Assembly: GCF_000813325.1 (NCBI RefSeq)
Contig: NZ_BBQE01000004.1
Origin: Sulfurospirillum cavolei
GTDB taxonomy: Bacteria > Campylobacterota > Campylobacteria > Campylobacterales > Sulfurospirillaceae
Direction: 5' to 3' (one strand)
Length of the DNA stretch: 64,000 nt
The notes below the pieces were generated by a model. That model had not been told where the DNA came from and searched no databases. It saw nothing but the letters and a program-made list of their open reading frames with translations. How positions within the stretch are numbered: position 1 is the first letter of the stretch; each line of letters opens with the position of its first letter. The position numbers and the translations under genes were made by a program. Below, piece after piece: positions 8,497 through 17,813 of this stretch.

Positions 8497-8997
8497 ATAC
8501 AACTTCCCGAACAAGTCCAAATGCGTCATATAAAGCCTGACGTCAAACTCGAGTTGATGGTAACTTGGCTCCATCTTCTCGCATAGAGCGTAAAAGGCTT
8601 TGTTGTGAACTTTTTCCTTGAGGTGTGCTAATTCGTGTACGCAAATCATCTTTAAAAAAGGCTCCGGTGCGGTTTTGAAAAGCGTTGCGATACGGATCTC
8701 GCTTTTGCTTCGAAGGCGTCCGCCGTGGTTTTTGATGGTGGTGCGATGCAGTCCAAGTGCGTCGTTAATGTCACTGATCTTTCCGTCGTACGAGACGCGG
8801 CTGAGCGGTTCGCTTTTCCGAAGGAACTCCGAGCGCAACGCTATGACGTAGGCATACAAGGCTTTATCGCCGCTGATCGTGTGCGTGGTGGGGTATTTTT
8901 TTAGCAAGTACAAACCGAGTTTTTCCTCGTCGATGAGGCGTTGTACTTGTTGTTGAAGGCTATGAGGATAGTGTTCTACGTAGGTTAGAGGATTCAT
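8494..8997 (-). CDS. YgjP-like zinc metallopeptidase (DUF45/WLM)
   Basis: A 167-residue protein with the zincin motif VHELAHLKEKVHN (HExxH plus a downstream His) near residues 121-133 and a C-terminal EPSYHQLE stretch typical of YgjP/SprT-like proteins. These are probable zinc proteases of unsettled function. Its ATG overlaps the stop of the CHAD gene (ATGA), so the two are one operon. Confidence 0.82.
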   Translation of the reverse strand: MNPLTYVEHYPHSLQQQVQRLIDEEKLGLYLLKKYPTTHTISGDKALYAYVIALRSEFLRKSEPLSRVSYDGKISDINDALGLHRTTIKNHGGRLRSKSEIRIATLFKTAPEPFLKMICVHELAHLKEKVHNKAFYALCEKMEPSYHQLEFDVRLYMTHLDLFGKLY

Positions 8998-9866
8998 CGT
9001 ACCTCATCGCATCGTTGAAAGCGGCGAAAACGTTTTTTGAGGTTTTCGGCTTTACATGTAGCGATACATGTACGTTTATCTTTGCGCAAATCTGCTTTCA
9101 GCAGTGCCGAAAGTTCTCGAAGTTCGGTTTGATGCAACGCGTTATAGCGTTTGATACGTTTGATTTGGACATGTTTATCCTGTACGTTTCCCAAGGCGGT
9201 TTGCATCGGCTTCAAACTCTTGGCAAAATCTTTCCAGCCAAGAGCATCGCAGGTATAGCGTAAGGTTTTGTAGTGTAGGCGTAGTTGATGTAAACGTTCG
9301 TTGGAAGCATCCGCCACGAGGTGTTGCGAAAGCTTAGCGATCTTTTTCACGCGGGCGCGAACGATTGCTTCGAGACGGTGCGAAGCGTTTTTCCATGTTG
9401 GGGAGAGATATAAGTTTACGTCTTCTACGCAACGTTGAAGCGATGAAAGCATCTCAGGTTCGCGCGCGTAGCGTTCGCAAAAACGATCGTATGCGTCTTG
9501 TCGTTCTTGGCGCAAAATGTTTTCAACCGCTTCGAGTTCGGCAAGCGAAACGGCTTCGACGCGGTTTTTATACGTCTCGATGCACGCTAAAAAGACATCC
9601 AAATCCCGCATGGCGTTGGTCTCTTTTTGCAAAAATTTAAGGGTTTGTATGAGGACTTTGCGGCGTTTTTTTTCCAGAAACAAACCGAACTCTTGGCATA
9701 AAGAGCGGCTAAAACGAAGGTGTATGCGATAACGATGCAAACTCTCCGGCTCGTCGGTTTGTATAAAGCGTTTGACATGTAAGACTATCTCGCTTTGCGC
9801 GTGCATGAGATTTTGTTGGAGAAGCATCGGGATTTCAAGCGTACCGTGATCGTTTAAAGAGCTCAT
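8994..9866 (-). CDS. CHAD-domain protein
   Basis: A 290-residue, helix-rich, very basic protein. HRYRIHLRFSRSL near the start and RLHQLRLHYKTLRYT in the second half are the paired conserved His/Arg/Lys helices of CHAD domains, which bind polyphosphate and related polyanions. ATG 9866 is preferred over an in-frame TTG at 9902. It is translationally coupled to the metallopeptidase gene; no CYTH partner domain is fused or adjacent. Confidence 0.82.
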   Translation of the reverse strand: MSSLNDHGTLEIPMLLQQNLMHAQSEIVLHVKRFIQTDEPESLHRYRIHLRFSRSLCQEFGLFLEKKRRKVLIQTLKFLQKETNAMRDLDVFLACIETYKNRVEAVSLAELEAVENILRQERQDAYDRFCERYAREPEMLSSLQRCVEDVNLYLSPTWKNASHRLEAIVRARVKKIAKLSQHLVADASNERLHQLRLHYKTLRYTCDALGWKDFAKSLKPMQTALGNVQDKHVQIKRIKRYNALHQTELRELSALLKADLRKDKRTCIATCKAENLKKRFRRFQRCDEVR

Positions 9867-10079
9867 TTTGCGCCTTTTGGAGAAAGGTTGTGCGAGTATC
9901 AAGCAAAAGAGAAAACACTCGGCGTATCAAAAAAGATTGTAGTCTTTTAATCGTAAAAACGGCATTAAAAAAGCCCGTATATTTACTTTCCGTATAACAA
10001 ATAAGGCTATAATAGGACATCTTTAATGCATGTTCTTGTCACACCGCAAGAACGTTTGAATTGTCACAAAGGCTCTATG

Positions 10080-11240
10080 ATGAATGAACGAATGGATGAA
10101 ATGCTTCAAGACTTAAGTGCGCTAGAGCGCAAACCGACATCGGGCATCGGAACGTATTTAAGCTTAATCGCCCTACCGAGTGCGGCGTATCTTTATTTTA
10201 TTCTCGGATATTTGGACGTTCTTCACTTCCATGTCGGCATACACAGCATCGTTTTGATCGGACTGATCTTTTTCGTGTCGCTTGTGTTTGCCAAACATAA
10301 CGGAGAGTACGGCGCATGCACGTTTCGCCGCTACGGCAACGAGCTCAAAAGCGAACTCAACGCGTACGTGACGAAAAACCTTATGCGTATCGGCGAAACC
10401 GAAAAGTCAAACGCAACGTTCGAGACGTTTATGGACGCTTACGCTAAACGCATTCGCAACGACAATTATGCCTCGATCGCCGCGGGCGTTTTCCCGACGA
10501 TGGGAATTTTGGGTACGTTTATCTCCATCGCGTTGACGCTTCCCGATTTTTCGTCTCAAACGGCGGGTGCTTTGGAGCAAGAGATTTCCGTTTTGTTAAG
10601 CGGCGTGGGCACGGCGTTTTACGTCTCGATTTACGGTATTTTGCTCTCACTTTGGTGGATTTTCTTCGAAAAACGAGGACTCAGCCGTTTCGATCGAGAC
10701 GTTGAGATTATTCGTGAAGCGACCGCATCGCTTTTTTGGACCAAAGAAGAGATCGAACAAGCCTACCTCAAAGAAAACCTCCAACATTTTGAAAAAATCG
10801 GCTTGATGTTCGAACGTCTCAGCTCAAACGACTTTTTCGAGCGTTTGGGTAAAAATATCGAATCCAAATTTGAACTCTTCGACGAAATGCTTACCATGGA
10901 AGCCAGTGCAGTCAAACGCGTCTCCGAGCACATCAAAGAGGGTATGGATACCTTAGCGCGTTCCCAAGAAAAGCAAAAAGGGTTGATCGAACTGCACGAA
11001 CAAATGCTTGCCAAAATCGAGGGCTTTAACGAAAATACGACGGCATTACATGTCAAAATGACAGAGAACAACGAAGAGATGATCGCCACCAATCAAGAGC
11101 TTTTACGCGCACTCAAAGAATCCGCCGCGGCACGCAATCCAAGCGAACCTAACGCGGAAGTCGAATCGCTCAAAGAGAGCCTCAAAATGATCGACGCCGA
11201 AACCGAAGAGATCATTCAAAAAATGGATGCGTTAAAATAA
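10080..11240 (+). CDS. MotA/TolQ/ExbB-like (ZorA-like) stator protein with long coiled-coil tail
   Basis: A 386-residue inner-membrane protein. Two hydrophobic segments lie near residues 25-75. Two more near 145-205 surround the conserved PTMGILGTFISIALTLP and ISVLLSGVGTAFYVSIYGI blocks of the proton-channel domain. The last 160 residues are a long charged coiled coil reaching into the cytoplasm, as in ZorA. ATG 10080 suits the AAAGG at 10068 better than the ATG at 10077. It overlaps the MotB-like gene by 1 nt. Flagellar MotA is shorter, and no chemotaxis or flagellar gene is next to it. Confidence 0.8.
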   Translation: MNERMDEMLQDLSALERKPTSGIGTYLSLIALPSAAYLYFILGYLDVLHFHVGIHSIVLIGLIFFVSLVFAKHNGEYGACTFRRYGNELKSELNAYVTKNLMRIGETEKSNATFETFMDAYAKRIRNDNYASIAAGVFPTMGILGTFISIALTLPDFSSQTAGALEQEISVLLSGVGTAFYVSIYGILLSLWWIFFEKRGLSRFDRDVEIIREATASLFWTKEEIEQAYLKENLQHFEKIGLMFERLSSNDFFERLGKNIESKFELFDEMLTMEASAVKRVSEHIKEGMDTLARSQEKQKGLIELHEQMLAKIEGFNENTTALHVKMTENNEEMIATNQELLRALKESAAARNPSEPNAEVESLKESLKMIDAETEEIIQKMDALK

Positions 11241-12313
11241 TGCGCTACCGTTCTTCAAAAAGCTCGGATCAAAACTTTTGGGTCTCTTACGCCGACTTGA
11301 TGGCAGGGCTTTTGTTTGTCTTTATTTTGCTCATCGGCGCGATCGTCGTCAAATACGTCTACGTTCAGACGGATTTAAAGGGCATTAAAAACGATCTTGA
11401 GGCGCAAACGCGCGTCTTACGCCAAAGCCAAGAGGAGCTTTTACGCCAAAAACAAGACTTTTTACGCCTCAAAACCGATATGAATGCGACCAGTGCTTCA
11501 TTGCAAATTGCCCAAGAGTTGTTAATGCAAAAAGAGTCCGACCTAAACGAATCCAACGCAAAACTTCAACTCAGCGACCGAGAAATCGAAAATCTTAAAA
11601 AGCTACTTTTAGATACCGAACTGGCACGCGACGAAATCAAAGGCGAATTGGTCGCCAGCCAAATGGAACTGGGCACGACAACGCAAACATTGAAGCTCAA
11701 AGAGGGAGAGCTCGCTCTTTTGAGCGCAAAACTCTTGGAAAGCACCGCGGCGCATCAGCAACTGGTTGATGATTTAAACGTGACCAAAGCGCGCATTAAA
11801 AACCTGACGGGACTTCGCATCAAAGTCGTACAGGAGTTGAAAAACAAATTGGGCAAAAAGATCAATATCGATCCCAATAGCGGAGCGATCCGACTTCCCT
11901 CTGGCGTTCTTTTCGACGTGGGCTCTTACGAGATCAAACCCGAAGCCAAAGCACGCTTAAAAGAGACCTTACAACCCTACTTGGACGTTCTTTTAAACGA
12001 CGCGTCCATACGTGAAAACATCGACCACATTATGATCGAAGGGCATACCGACTCGGACGGTACCTACATGCACAATCTGGATCTTTCCCAAAAAAGAGCC
12101 TATGCGGTTATGGCGTTGATCTATTCGTGGGACGAAAGTAAAAACGCGCTTTTACAACGTTACGTCAGTGCCATCGGACGCTCTTACAGCGACCGTATCT
12201 TTAAAAACGGCATCGAAGACAAAGACGCGTCGCGTCGCATCGAAATCAAATTTAGCCTCTCTAATAAACAAGCCATTCAAGAGATCGAAACGTTTTTACA
12301 ACGCAAAGACTAA
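11240..12313 (+). CDS. MotB/OmpA-like (ZorB-like) stator partner
   Basis: A 357-residue protein with one N-terminal membrane helix bearing the MotB-type WVSYADLMAGLLFVFILL signature (the Asp is the proton acceptor), a long periplasmic coiled coil (about residues 45-205) and a C-terminal OmpA-like peptidoglycan-binding domain with IEGHTDSDG and NLDLSQKRA. With the preceding gene it should form an ion-driven stator anchored to the wall. What it drives is unknown. The coiled coil between helix and OmpA domain is much longer than in flagellar MotB. Confidence 0.85.
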   Translation: MRYRSSKSSDQNFWVSYADLMAGLLFVFILLIGAIVVKYVYVQTDLKGIKNDLEAQTRVLRQSQEELLRQKQDFLRLKTDMNATSASLQIAQELLMQKESDLNESNAKLQLSDREIENLKKLLLDTELARDEIKGELVASQMELGTTTQTLKLKEGELALLSAKLLESTAAHQQLVDDLNVTKARIKNLTGLRIKVVQELKNKLGKKINIDPNSGAIRLPSGVLFDVGSYEIKPEAKARLKETLQPYLDVLLNDASIRENIDHIMIEGHTDSDGTYMHNLDLSQKRAYAVMALIYSWDESKNALLQRYVSAIGRSYSDRIFKNGIEDKDASRRIEIKFSLSNKQAIQEIETFLQRKD

Positions 12314-12366
12314 TAAAGCGCAAAGAAGGAAATCCTCTTTTTCTCAAGAGTTCTGCACGAACTCTT

Positions 12367-12557
12367 TTCTTTGCGGTATCGGGTTTGTAGCTATTTTTCT
12401 CTTTTCTCACGTGCTTTTACCGCTTCGTTTTGACAATGTCACTTCTGCCGATCGTTTTTATGTTAAGATAATCACTAAGGAATAAAGGAGAAAATATGGC
12501 CTTGATTCAAAAAAACATTTGGACGATTTTTTAGATTCTTCTTCTTTGCGGTATCGG
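12367..12557 (+). repeat. 16-bp direct repeat flanking the start of a broken GGDEF-EAL gene
   Basis: The sequence TTCTTTGCGGTATCGG occurs at 12367-12382 and again at 12542-12557. The second copy encodes part of the first membrane helix of the pseudogene; the first lies upstream of its ATG and, read in frame, encodes a similar hydrophobic CGIGF segment. This suggests a partial duplication or a remnant of a paralogous gene start. The stretch between 12314 and 12495 has no other recognisable gene. Confidence 0.55.
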
Positions 12558-14757
12558 CTTTTTAGGCGTCGTATCGTACGCCAAATGGGATAACGTTCGC
12601 GAACACTACGCCGAAGATCAGATCAATCTCGTAAAACTCGTCGGCAACGCGACGCACTCTTTGCTTCTATCGCAAGAGATGATACTCGATGTTTTGGGCA
12701 AACAAGTCCTCAAAGACAAAAATCCTCGTATTTTAGACGAATTGCTCTTGCTCAATCCCTCCGTCGTCGCCTTCGGTTTTGTCGACGTCGATGGCAATTA
12801 CCGTTACGTCAATACCAAATTTGACAAAGCCAAACTCCCCAATCTTCGTCAAAACCCTCTCACGAAAGAGTCGTTCGAGTACACCCTCACGTAAAAATCG
12901 ATGGTCTTGGGTAGAACCTATTATATCGCGGCAAGCGGACGCTGGGGCATTCCGATTCGCAAAAGCGTTGTGGACGATTCGGGTACCATATCGGGCGTTA
13001 TGACCGCAGGACTCGGCATAGAAGGAGCGTTTAAAATTTACACCGACAGTCTCTCGCTCGGAGAGTATAACAAAGTCACGCTCATTCGAGAACGTGACCA
13101 TTTTGTTCAATTCCAATCCGCAAGCCGCGAAATCTCTAAAGAAATTTACGAAAACCCTCTTCCCGAAGCATTTCTTAATGCGTTGATGGACGCGATCGTG
13201 CAACGATACGCCGTTTCCAAAGACGACATCAAAACAAGCGGACGTATTTACACCGCAAGCGCGCGCGACGTGACGGGAGAAAATATCCAGTTTGCGCTCA
13301 AGTACGAACCCCGCTATGCGTTATGGATTCTCTCCGATATTGACGAAACGCAAATTACGCGCGAATTTATGAACCATTTTTTCGGCTACATCCTTCTTTT
13401 TGTCGGCGTACATGTCGTTTTATTTATCCTCTTTAAAATCATTTCGGACGCGGAGAATAAACGCCGTGCCGATTTAATGTTCCAAGCCACGCACGATTCG
13501 CTTACGCATCTGCCCAATCGCGCTTACTTTCAACAATACATCCACGATTGGATGAGCGAAAACGCCCCGCCTTTTAGCCTTTTGTACTTTGATTTAGACC
13601 ATTTTAAAAACGTGAACGATAGTTTCGGGCATCATTTCGGCGATCTCCTGCTCATCGAATTTTCAAGACGCCTTTTAGCAGTTAAGTCTCCAGAAAGCAT
13701 CGCCATTCGACAAGGCGGCGACGAGTTTCTTCTCTTAAGCTACGTGACGGACGAACACGAACTCTTAGCCCAAGCCGAAAAAATAATGCAGGAAATTTCC
13801 AAACCTTACCGTATCAAACAGTTTAATTTTGTGGTAGGAGCGAGCATCGGTATCGCCAAATATCCCGAACACGCCCAAAGCGTGGATATGCTTTTGCGTG
13901 CCGCCGACATTGCGATGTACGAGGCGAAAAAATACAAAAATAGCGTTCGTCTTTTTGCGGCTTCGATGCAAGAAGGATACCTCAATCGCGTGATGATGGA
14001 ACATATGCTCCGCCAAGCATTGGAAAAAGGGGAGCTTTACGTCGCGTATCAGCCGCAGATGGATCGAAACGGCGTTATGTACGGCGTCGAGGCGTTAGCG
14101 CGATGGCAAAGTGCCGAATTGGGGCTCGTTCCGCCCGATCAATTTATTCCGGTCGCCGAAGCGTCGGGTTTGATGCCAAAATTGGGAGATTTTATCTTGA
14201 AAAAAACGCTCGAAGAGATGCAACGTTTTCAAGAGGCGTTAGACATAAGGTTTCAAGTCTCCATTAACATCTCGATTAAGCAATTTATGGAAGCGAACTT
14301 TCTTGAAAAGCTCACGCGCGAAATCCAAAAAACCAAGCTCGACAACCTTGCGATATGCCTTGAAATTACGGAAAGTCTGTTTATCGAGGACATCGACTAT
14401 CTTTTGCCGCTTCTAAAAAAAATACGCGAAATGGGACTGTACATCTCGATGGACGACTTCGGTACGGGTTATTCGTCGCTCAATATTTTGCGTAAATTGC
14501 CTATTGACGAACTCAAAATCGATAAGAGTTTTATCGATACCCTCATCGAGGACGTCACCGCGGAAAAGATGGTTCAAAATATCATCACGATCGGTAAAAA
14601 TTTAGAATTGGCGATTTTAGCCGAAGGTGTGGAAACGAAAGCACAAGAAGAGAAGCTTCTACATTTGGGGTGCGATCGTTTTCAAGGCTATTTTTACGCT
14701 AAACCGTTGACTTACGACGCACTCCAAACGTTTGTAGAAGAACAAAAAAGACATTGA
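12496..14757 (+). pseudogene. Sensor-GGDEF-EAL gene interrupted by two in-frame stop codons
   Basis: Reading from ATG 12496 (preceded by AAAGGAG), one frame runs to 14757 and would give about 753 residues: an N-terminal membrane helix, an extracytoplasmic Cache-like sensor, a second membrane helix near 13375-13440, a GGDEF domain (RQGGDEFLLL) and an EAL domain (YGVEALARW, DDFGTGYSS, AEGVETK). A TAG at 12532-12534 and a TAA at 12892-12894 interrupt it; sequence similarity to the family continues straight through both. The part from 12901 (618 residues) stays open but has no Shine-Dalgarno sequence before its ATG and lacks the first helix. Both catalytic domains look intact, so decay would be recent. 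Recoding is possible but unlikely because two different stops are involved. Confidence 0.78.
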
Positions 14758-14796
14758 CATGTAAAGCCGTTGCCTCATTTAGCCTGAGGCAATAGC

Positions 14797-15042
14797 TTAC
14801 ATCGAACGCATCGGATAGAGCCCTTGAATAGCGATGTAGTATCGTAACTCCGGAAGCGGTGCTTTGTCTTTGAGATTTGGAATGCAAAACGTGCTATGTC
14901 CGTCTCCGCCGTACGTCGTTCCCAAAAGCGAAAACAACGCTTGGTTTTGAGAAATCGGCAACGCTCGCCCGTCGCACAAGAGCCACCCTTCCATCTCGAA
15001 GTGAAATGCAAACAATTGAATTTGACCCAATACGAAATCCAT
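14797..15042 (-). CDS. Miniature phage tail-collar-domain protein
   Basis: An 81-residue protein preceded by a strong AGGAGG. The body matches the tail-collar/microcystin-dependent-protein domain: GQIQLFAFHFEMEGWLLCDG, then ALFSLLGTTYGGDG and F-x-IPNLKDK. It then jumps directly to the normal C-terminal ending YYIAIQGLYP. The long Gly-rich middle region present in usual 170-200-residue members is missing. No other phage gene is nearby, so it is a solitary domestic or relic gene. Confidence 0.75.
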   Translation of the reverse strand: MDFVLGQIQLFAFHFEMEGWLLCDGRALPISQNQALFSLLGTTYGGDGHSTFCIPNLKDKAPLPELRYYIAIQGLYPMRSM

Positions 15043-15137
15043 ATCTACCTCCTTGAGCTGATGTTTTTTGATTATAGCACAAAAGAAGAAAGGCGCACGC
15101 CAAAGCTCAAAGACCGAGCGTTGACATGTGAAACCGT

Positions 15138-15911
15138 TTATCGCTCCAAAAGCTTCTTGTATCGCAATGCGTCCAAGGTAATGCTTTTGCGTAAAGGCAA
15201 TGCGTCGTTTGAGGGAGTGAGTAAATTCGTCGCAAAAAAGTAAACGCCTTTAGAACTTTCCACATACCCCACGTACCAACCGTGATGCTCGGCATTTTTG
15301 GGAACCGCCCAGCCCGTTTTAGCACGTATAACACACTCTTCTCTTTGCTCGTCGATCATCATTTTTTTCAGCAAATCAATGTCGCTTCGGCGAAAAGGAA
15401 GTTCGTTTCGGTAGAGTTTTTTGAGAAAAGCAATCTGCTCTTCCGCACTGATGCGAAGTTTACCGTCCAACCAAAAACGCTCGACATTATCGCCCGTTTT
15501 TTCGTTGCCGTAGTGCAATTTTTTAAGGTAACTATCGTACTTTTCCAAGCCGATGTGACGCGCAAACTTTTGGTAACACCAAACGCACGAGGTTTTAAAC
15601 GCACTCTCTAAAGTTAGATCGCCGTTCCATGCGGGTACACTTCGCTCAATTTTATCCCAAACGATGATACTTTGCGCATTCACGACGTTTTGGTCTAATG
15701 CGATGAGCGTATGGGGAATTTTAAACGTAGATGCGGGCAAGAGCGGCATTTTAGCGCGCACATCATTGTAAACATACCGCTCTTTGCCATCCAGCGATTC
15801 GATCAGCATCGCGCCTTTCACGTCGTAGTCTTCAAAAAGCTTTGCAAGAACCGCGTCGTCGTGTGCAAACAATGACAACGTAGCCAAAAACAACAACCAC
15901 ATTTTTTTCAC
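15138..15911 (-). CDS. Class D (OXA-type) beta-lactamase
   Basis: A 257-residue secreted serine beta-lactamase with a signal peptide (cleavage after about residue 16). The catalytic motif ASTFK (serine nucleophile and carbamylated lysine), SCVW (SxV motif), YGN and KTG motifs are all present and in order, followed by WYVGY. This points to an active penicillin/cephalosporin hydrolase, chromosomally placed, with no integron or IS nearby. Resistance spectrum cannot be read from sequence. Confidence 0.9.
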   Translation of the reverse strand: MKKMWLLFLATLSLFAHDDAVLAKLFEDYDVKGAMLIESLDGKERYVYNDVRAKMPLLPASTFKIPHTLIALDQNVVNAQSIIVWDKIERSVPAWNGDLTLESAFKTSCVWCYQKFARHIGLEKYDSYLKKLHYGNEKTGDNVERFWLDGKLRISAEEQIAFLKKLYRNELPFRRSDIDLLKKMMIDEQREECVIRAKTGWAVPKNAEHHGWYVGYVESSKGVYFFATNLLTPSNDALPLRKSITLDALRYKKLLER

Positions 15912-16068
15912 GACAGCTCCTTTTTCAAACCATTATAACCAAAGCACCTTGAGGATTTTTTCTTTACATGTAAGAAATGCCGAATGCCTTGGATGAACAC
16001 CCGACGAACGAAAAAAAGAGGTCAAAAACTCCAAATCACTCTTTGTGGGAGATAGACAACATTATTTT

Positions 16069-17412
16069 CTATTCTTTCGTATTGATTCTAACGGCAGTTA
16101 GAAACTGATAGTATAAGTATCCTAATGTAACTTTGTTAAGCGTCATTGCGATATAAGATTGATCGAAATCATCAACGGTAGTTAAAATGTTAATGTATTT
16201 GAAAATACATTCTAAACTTAAATTATGTCCCAAATACCAATTTGTACCTATACTTGTACAAGCCATCCACGCCAATGAGAGAAGCCAATTTTTTGAATAA
16301 TTTGAACTTATAAAATGAAAAGAAGATACAGCCCAATCAAGAATACTTTGTATCGGGAAACATGAGGAGTTATTAAATATCTTTATATTTTTTCTATGCA
16401 CATTTAATTCTAGCGAATGATAATGATTGGCTTCAATCGTATTGTCAATTTCTTTGAGATTGTGTTTGATAATTCTAAAAGATTCTTGTGAGGTATTTAA
16501 AGGATTTAAACCCGATATATTAAAGAAATTGATTCCTTCTTTAGAATTAATCTTGTCCAAATCAATACCTTCTCGAAATGTCGCATTACGAAAATTTGTT
16601 GTTTTTTCAAAGGTGGCATATTGCATTACCAATTTTTGTTCAAAGAGCGTGGAATCGAACAATGCCATACCTCGAAAATTAATTGATGCAAATTCAATAT
16701 CGCTTTGTAGCGATTTTTTTCCTGTCTGAAGATCGAAAACAACCCCTTTTTTAAACACGGATTTAAAAAAATCAGCGTTTGACTCAAAATTAACGTCTGT
16801 TATTTCAACTTCATCGATAACGGCATTGTGAAGTTTGAAATTATCCATCAAGTGACAAGCTTCCAAACGAAGTATCGAAATTTGCATCGGCTGATCATTT
16901 CGTTTGGATTGCGGATTGATGTATAAACGATGCGTAAAATTTATAAGTCCATACAAATTCATCGTTGTGATAGTTCCTCCCAAAAAAGCCAAAACGACAA
17001 GACTTTGATTATTTATTGGTGGTTCTTTGGGCGAATGATAATTGGTAATCTTAAAGTCTGAGATTGTACAATGATCAAAAATAATATTTAAAAACTGATG
17101 AGAAACCTCAATTTTTTTAAAAGTGCAATTTTTAAATTCAATTGGATGACTATAATTTTGAATTGTTAAGCATTTTATTTCACAATTTTCAAATACCAAC
17201 GATACATTGCTCGTTGTTGAATGATCGACCGAAATAGAATCAATGTCTTTAGGCAAATTTTTTATACTAGATAAATGCAAGTTTTCCAAATGAACATCAT
17301 CAAAAACTACATTTGATATTGATTTGATGTTTGGAGAATAAGCAATATAATTATCTTTTGGTTGTGAGAGATCTATATTTTTACAATTAATTTTTTCTAT
17401 GTTTATACACAA
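16069..17412 (-). CDS. Pentapeptide-like repeat membrane protein in an A/T-rich islet
   Basis: A 447-residue protein. Residues 1-310 are made of irregular repeats with regularly spaced hydrophobic and N/F/C residues (FENCEIKCL, FKNCTFKKI, FDHCTISDF, FRGMALFDS, FRNATFREG) like pentapeptide beta-helices. The C-terminal third has one to three hydrophobic segments (near 365-395 and 415-440). The in-frame start is TTG with AAGGAT upstream. Base composition is far more A/T-rich than on either side, and the gene stands between a beta-lactamase and the nif region, so recent gain is likely. Function is unknown. Confidence 0.6.
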   Translation of the reverse strand: MCINIEKINCKNIDLSQPKDNYIAYSPNIKSISNVVFDDVHLENLHLSSIKNLPKDIDSISVDHSTTSNVSLVFENCEIKCLTIQNYSHPIEFKNCTFKKIEVSHQFLNIIFDHCTISDFKITNYHSPKEPPINNQSLVVLAFLGGTITTMNLYGLINFTHRLYINPQSKRNDQPMQISILRLEACHLMDNFKLHNAVIDEVEITDVNFESNADFFKSVFKKGVVFDLQTGKKSLQSDIEFASINFRGMALFDSTLFEQKLVMQYATFEKTTNFRNATFREGIDLDKINSKEGINFFNISGLNPLNTSQESFRIIKHNLKEIDNTIEANHYHSLELNVHRKNIKIFNNSSCFPIQSILDWAVSSFHFISSNYSKNWLLSLAWMACTSIGTNWYLGHNLSLECIFKYINILTTVDDFDQSYIAMTLNKVTLGYLYYQFLTAVRINTKE

Positions 17413-17477
17413 GTATCATCCTTGTAAAAAATAGTTTTACAGCAACTATTATACTATACTGAAAACTGTCTCTTTAC

Positions 17478-17813
17478 TTACCCCACCAATCGACAGGCGA
17501 AGCAGTTGGTTTGATCTTTACATGTAAAGCATGCGGGGGCGACAAGATCGAGCGAATCGTAGATAAATTTTTTCCAGAGTTTATCGGCGGGCTTGAGCTC
17601 GAAGAGTTTGGGAAAGTGGCATTTCATGTATTTGCCCATCTGCACGCGGTTTTTAAAACCCATGTCTTCGTACAAGTGGCGTTCGCGCATCGACATTGCC
17701 GCAACGTGCGGGGCGATGACGTATTTGGAGTAACGATTTTTGGCGTAACCTTGCAAGAAGATCGTGACCGTCGCTTCTATCTTTAAGCGTTCTTCTTTCG
17801 TATAGGGGTTCAT
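17478..17813 (-). CDS. NifQ-like Cys-motif protein
   Basis: A 111-residue protein with a C-terminal cysteine cluster spaced C-x2-C-x5-C-x2-C (ACFTCKDQTNCFAC), resembling the metal-binding tail of NifQ, which donates molybdenum for FeMo-cofactor. It is shorter than typical NifQ (about 170 residues). Its ATG overlaps the rpoN stop by 4 nt, so the two are co-translated inside the nif region. The NifQ call rests on the Cys tail, size and context; another Fe-S protein is possible. Confidence 0.5.
   Translation of the reverse strand: MNPYTKEERLKIEATVTIFLQGYAKNRYSKYVIAPHVAAMSMRERHLYEDMGFKNRVQMGKYMKCHFPKLFELKPADKLWKKFIYDSLDLVAPACFTCKDQTNCFACRLVG

Noticed and set aside
12532..12894. Recoding (selenocysteine or pyrrolysine) at the two stops
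   Set aside because: The stops are TAG and TAA, not TGA, no recoding hairpin was seen, and two different stops make programmed read-through unlikely.
10080..14757. Zorya anti-phage system
   Set aside because: ZorA/B-like proteins are present but no zorC, zorD or zorE; the next gene is a broken GGDEF-EAL gene.
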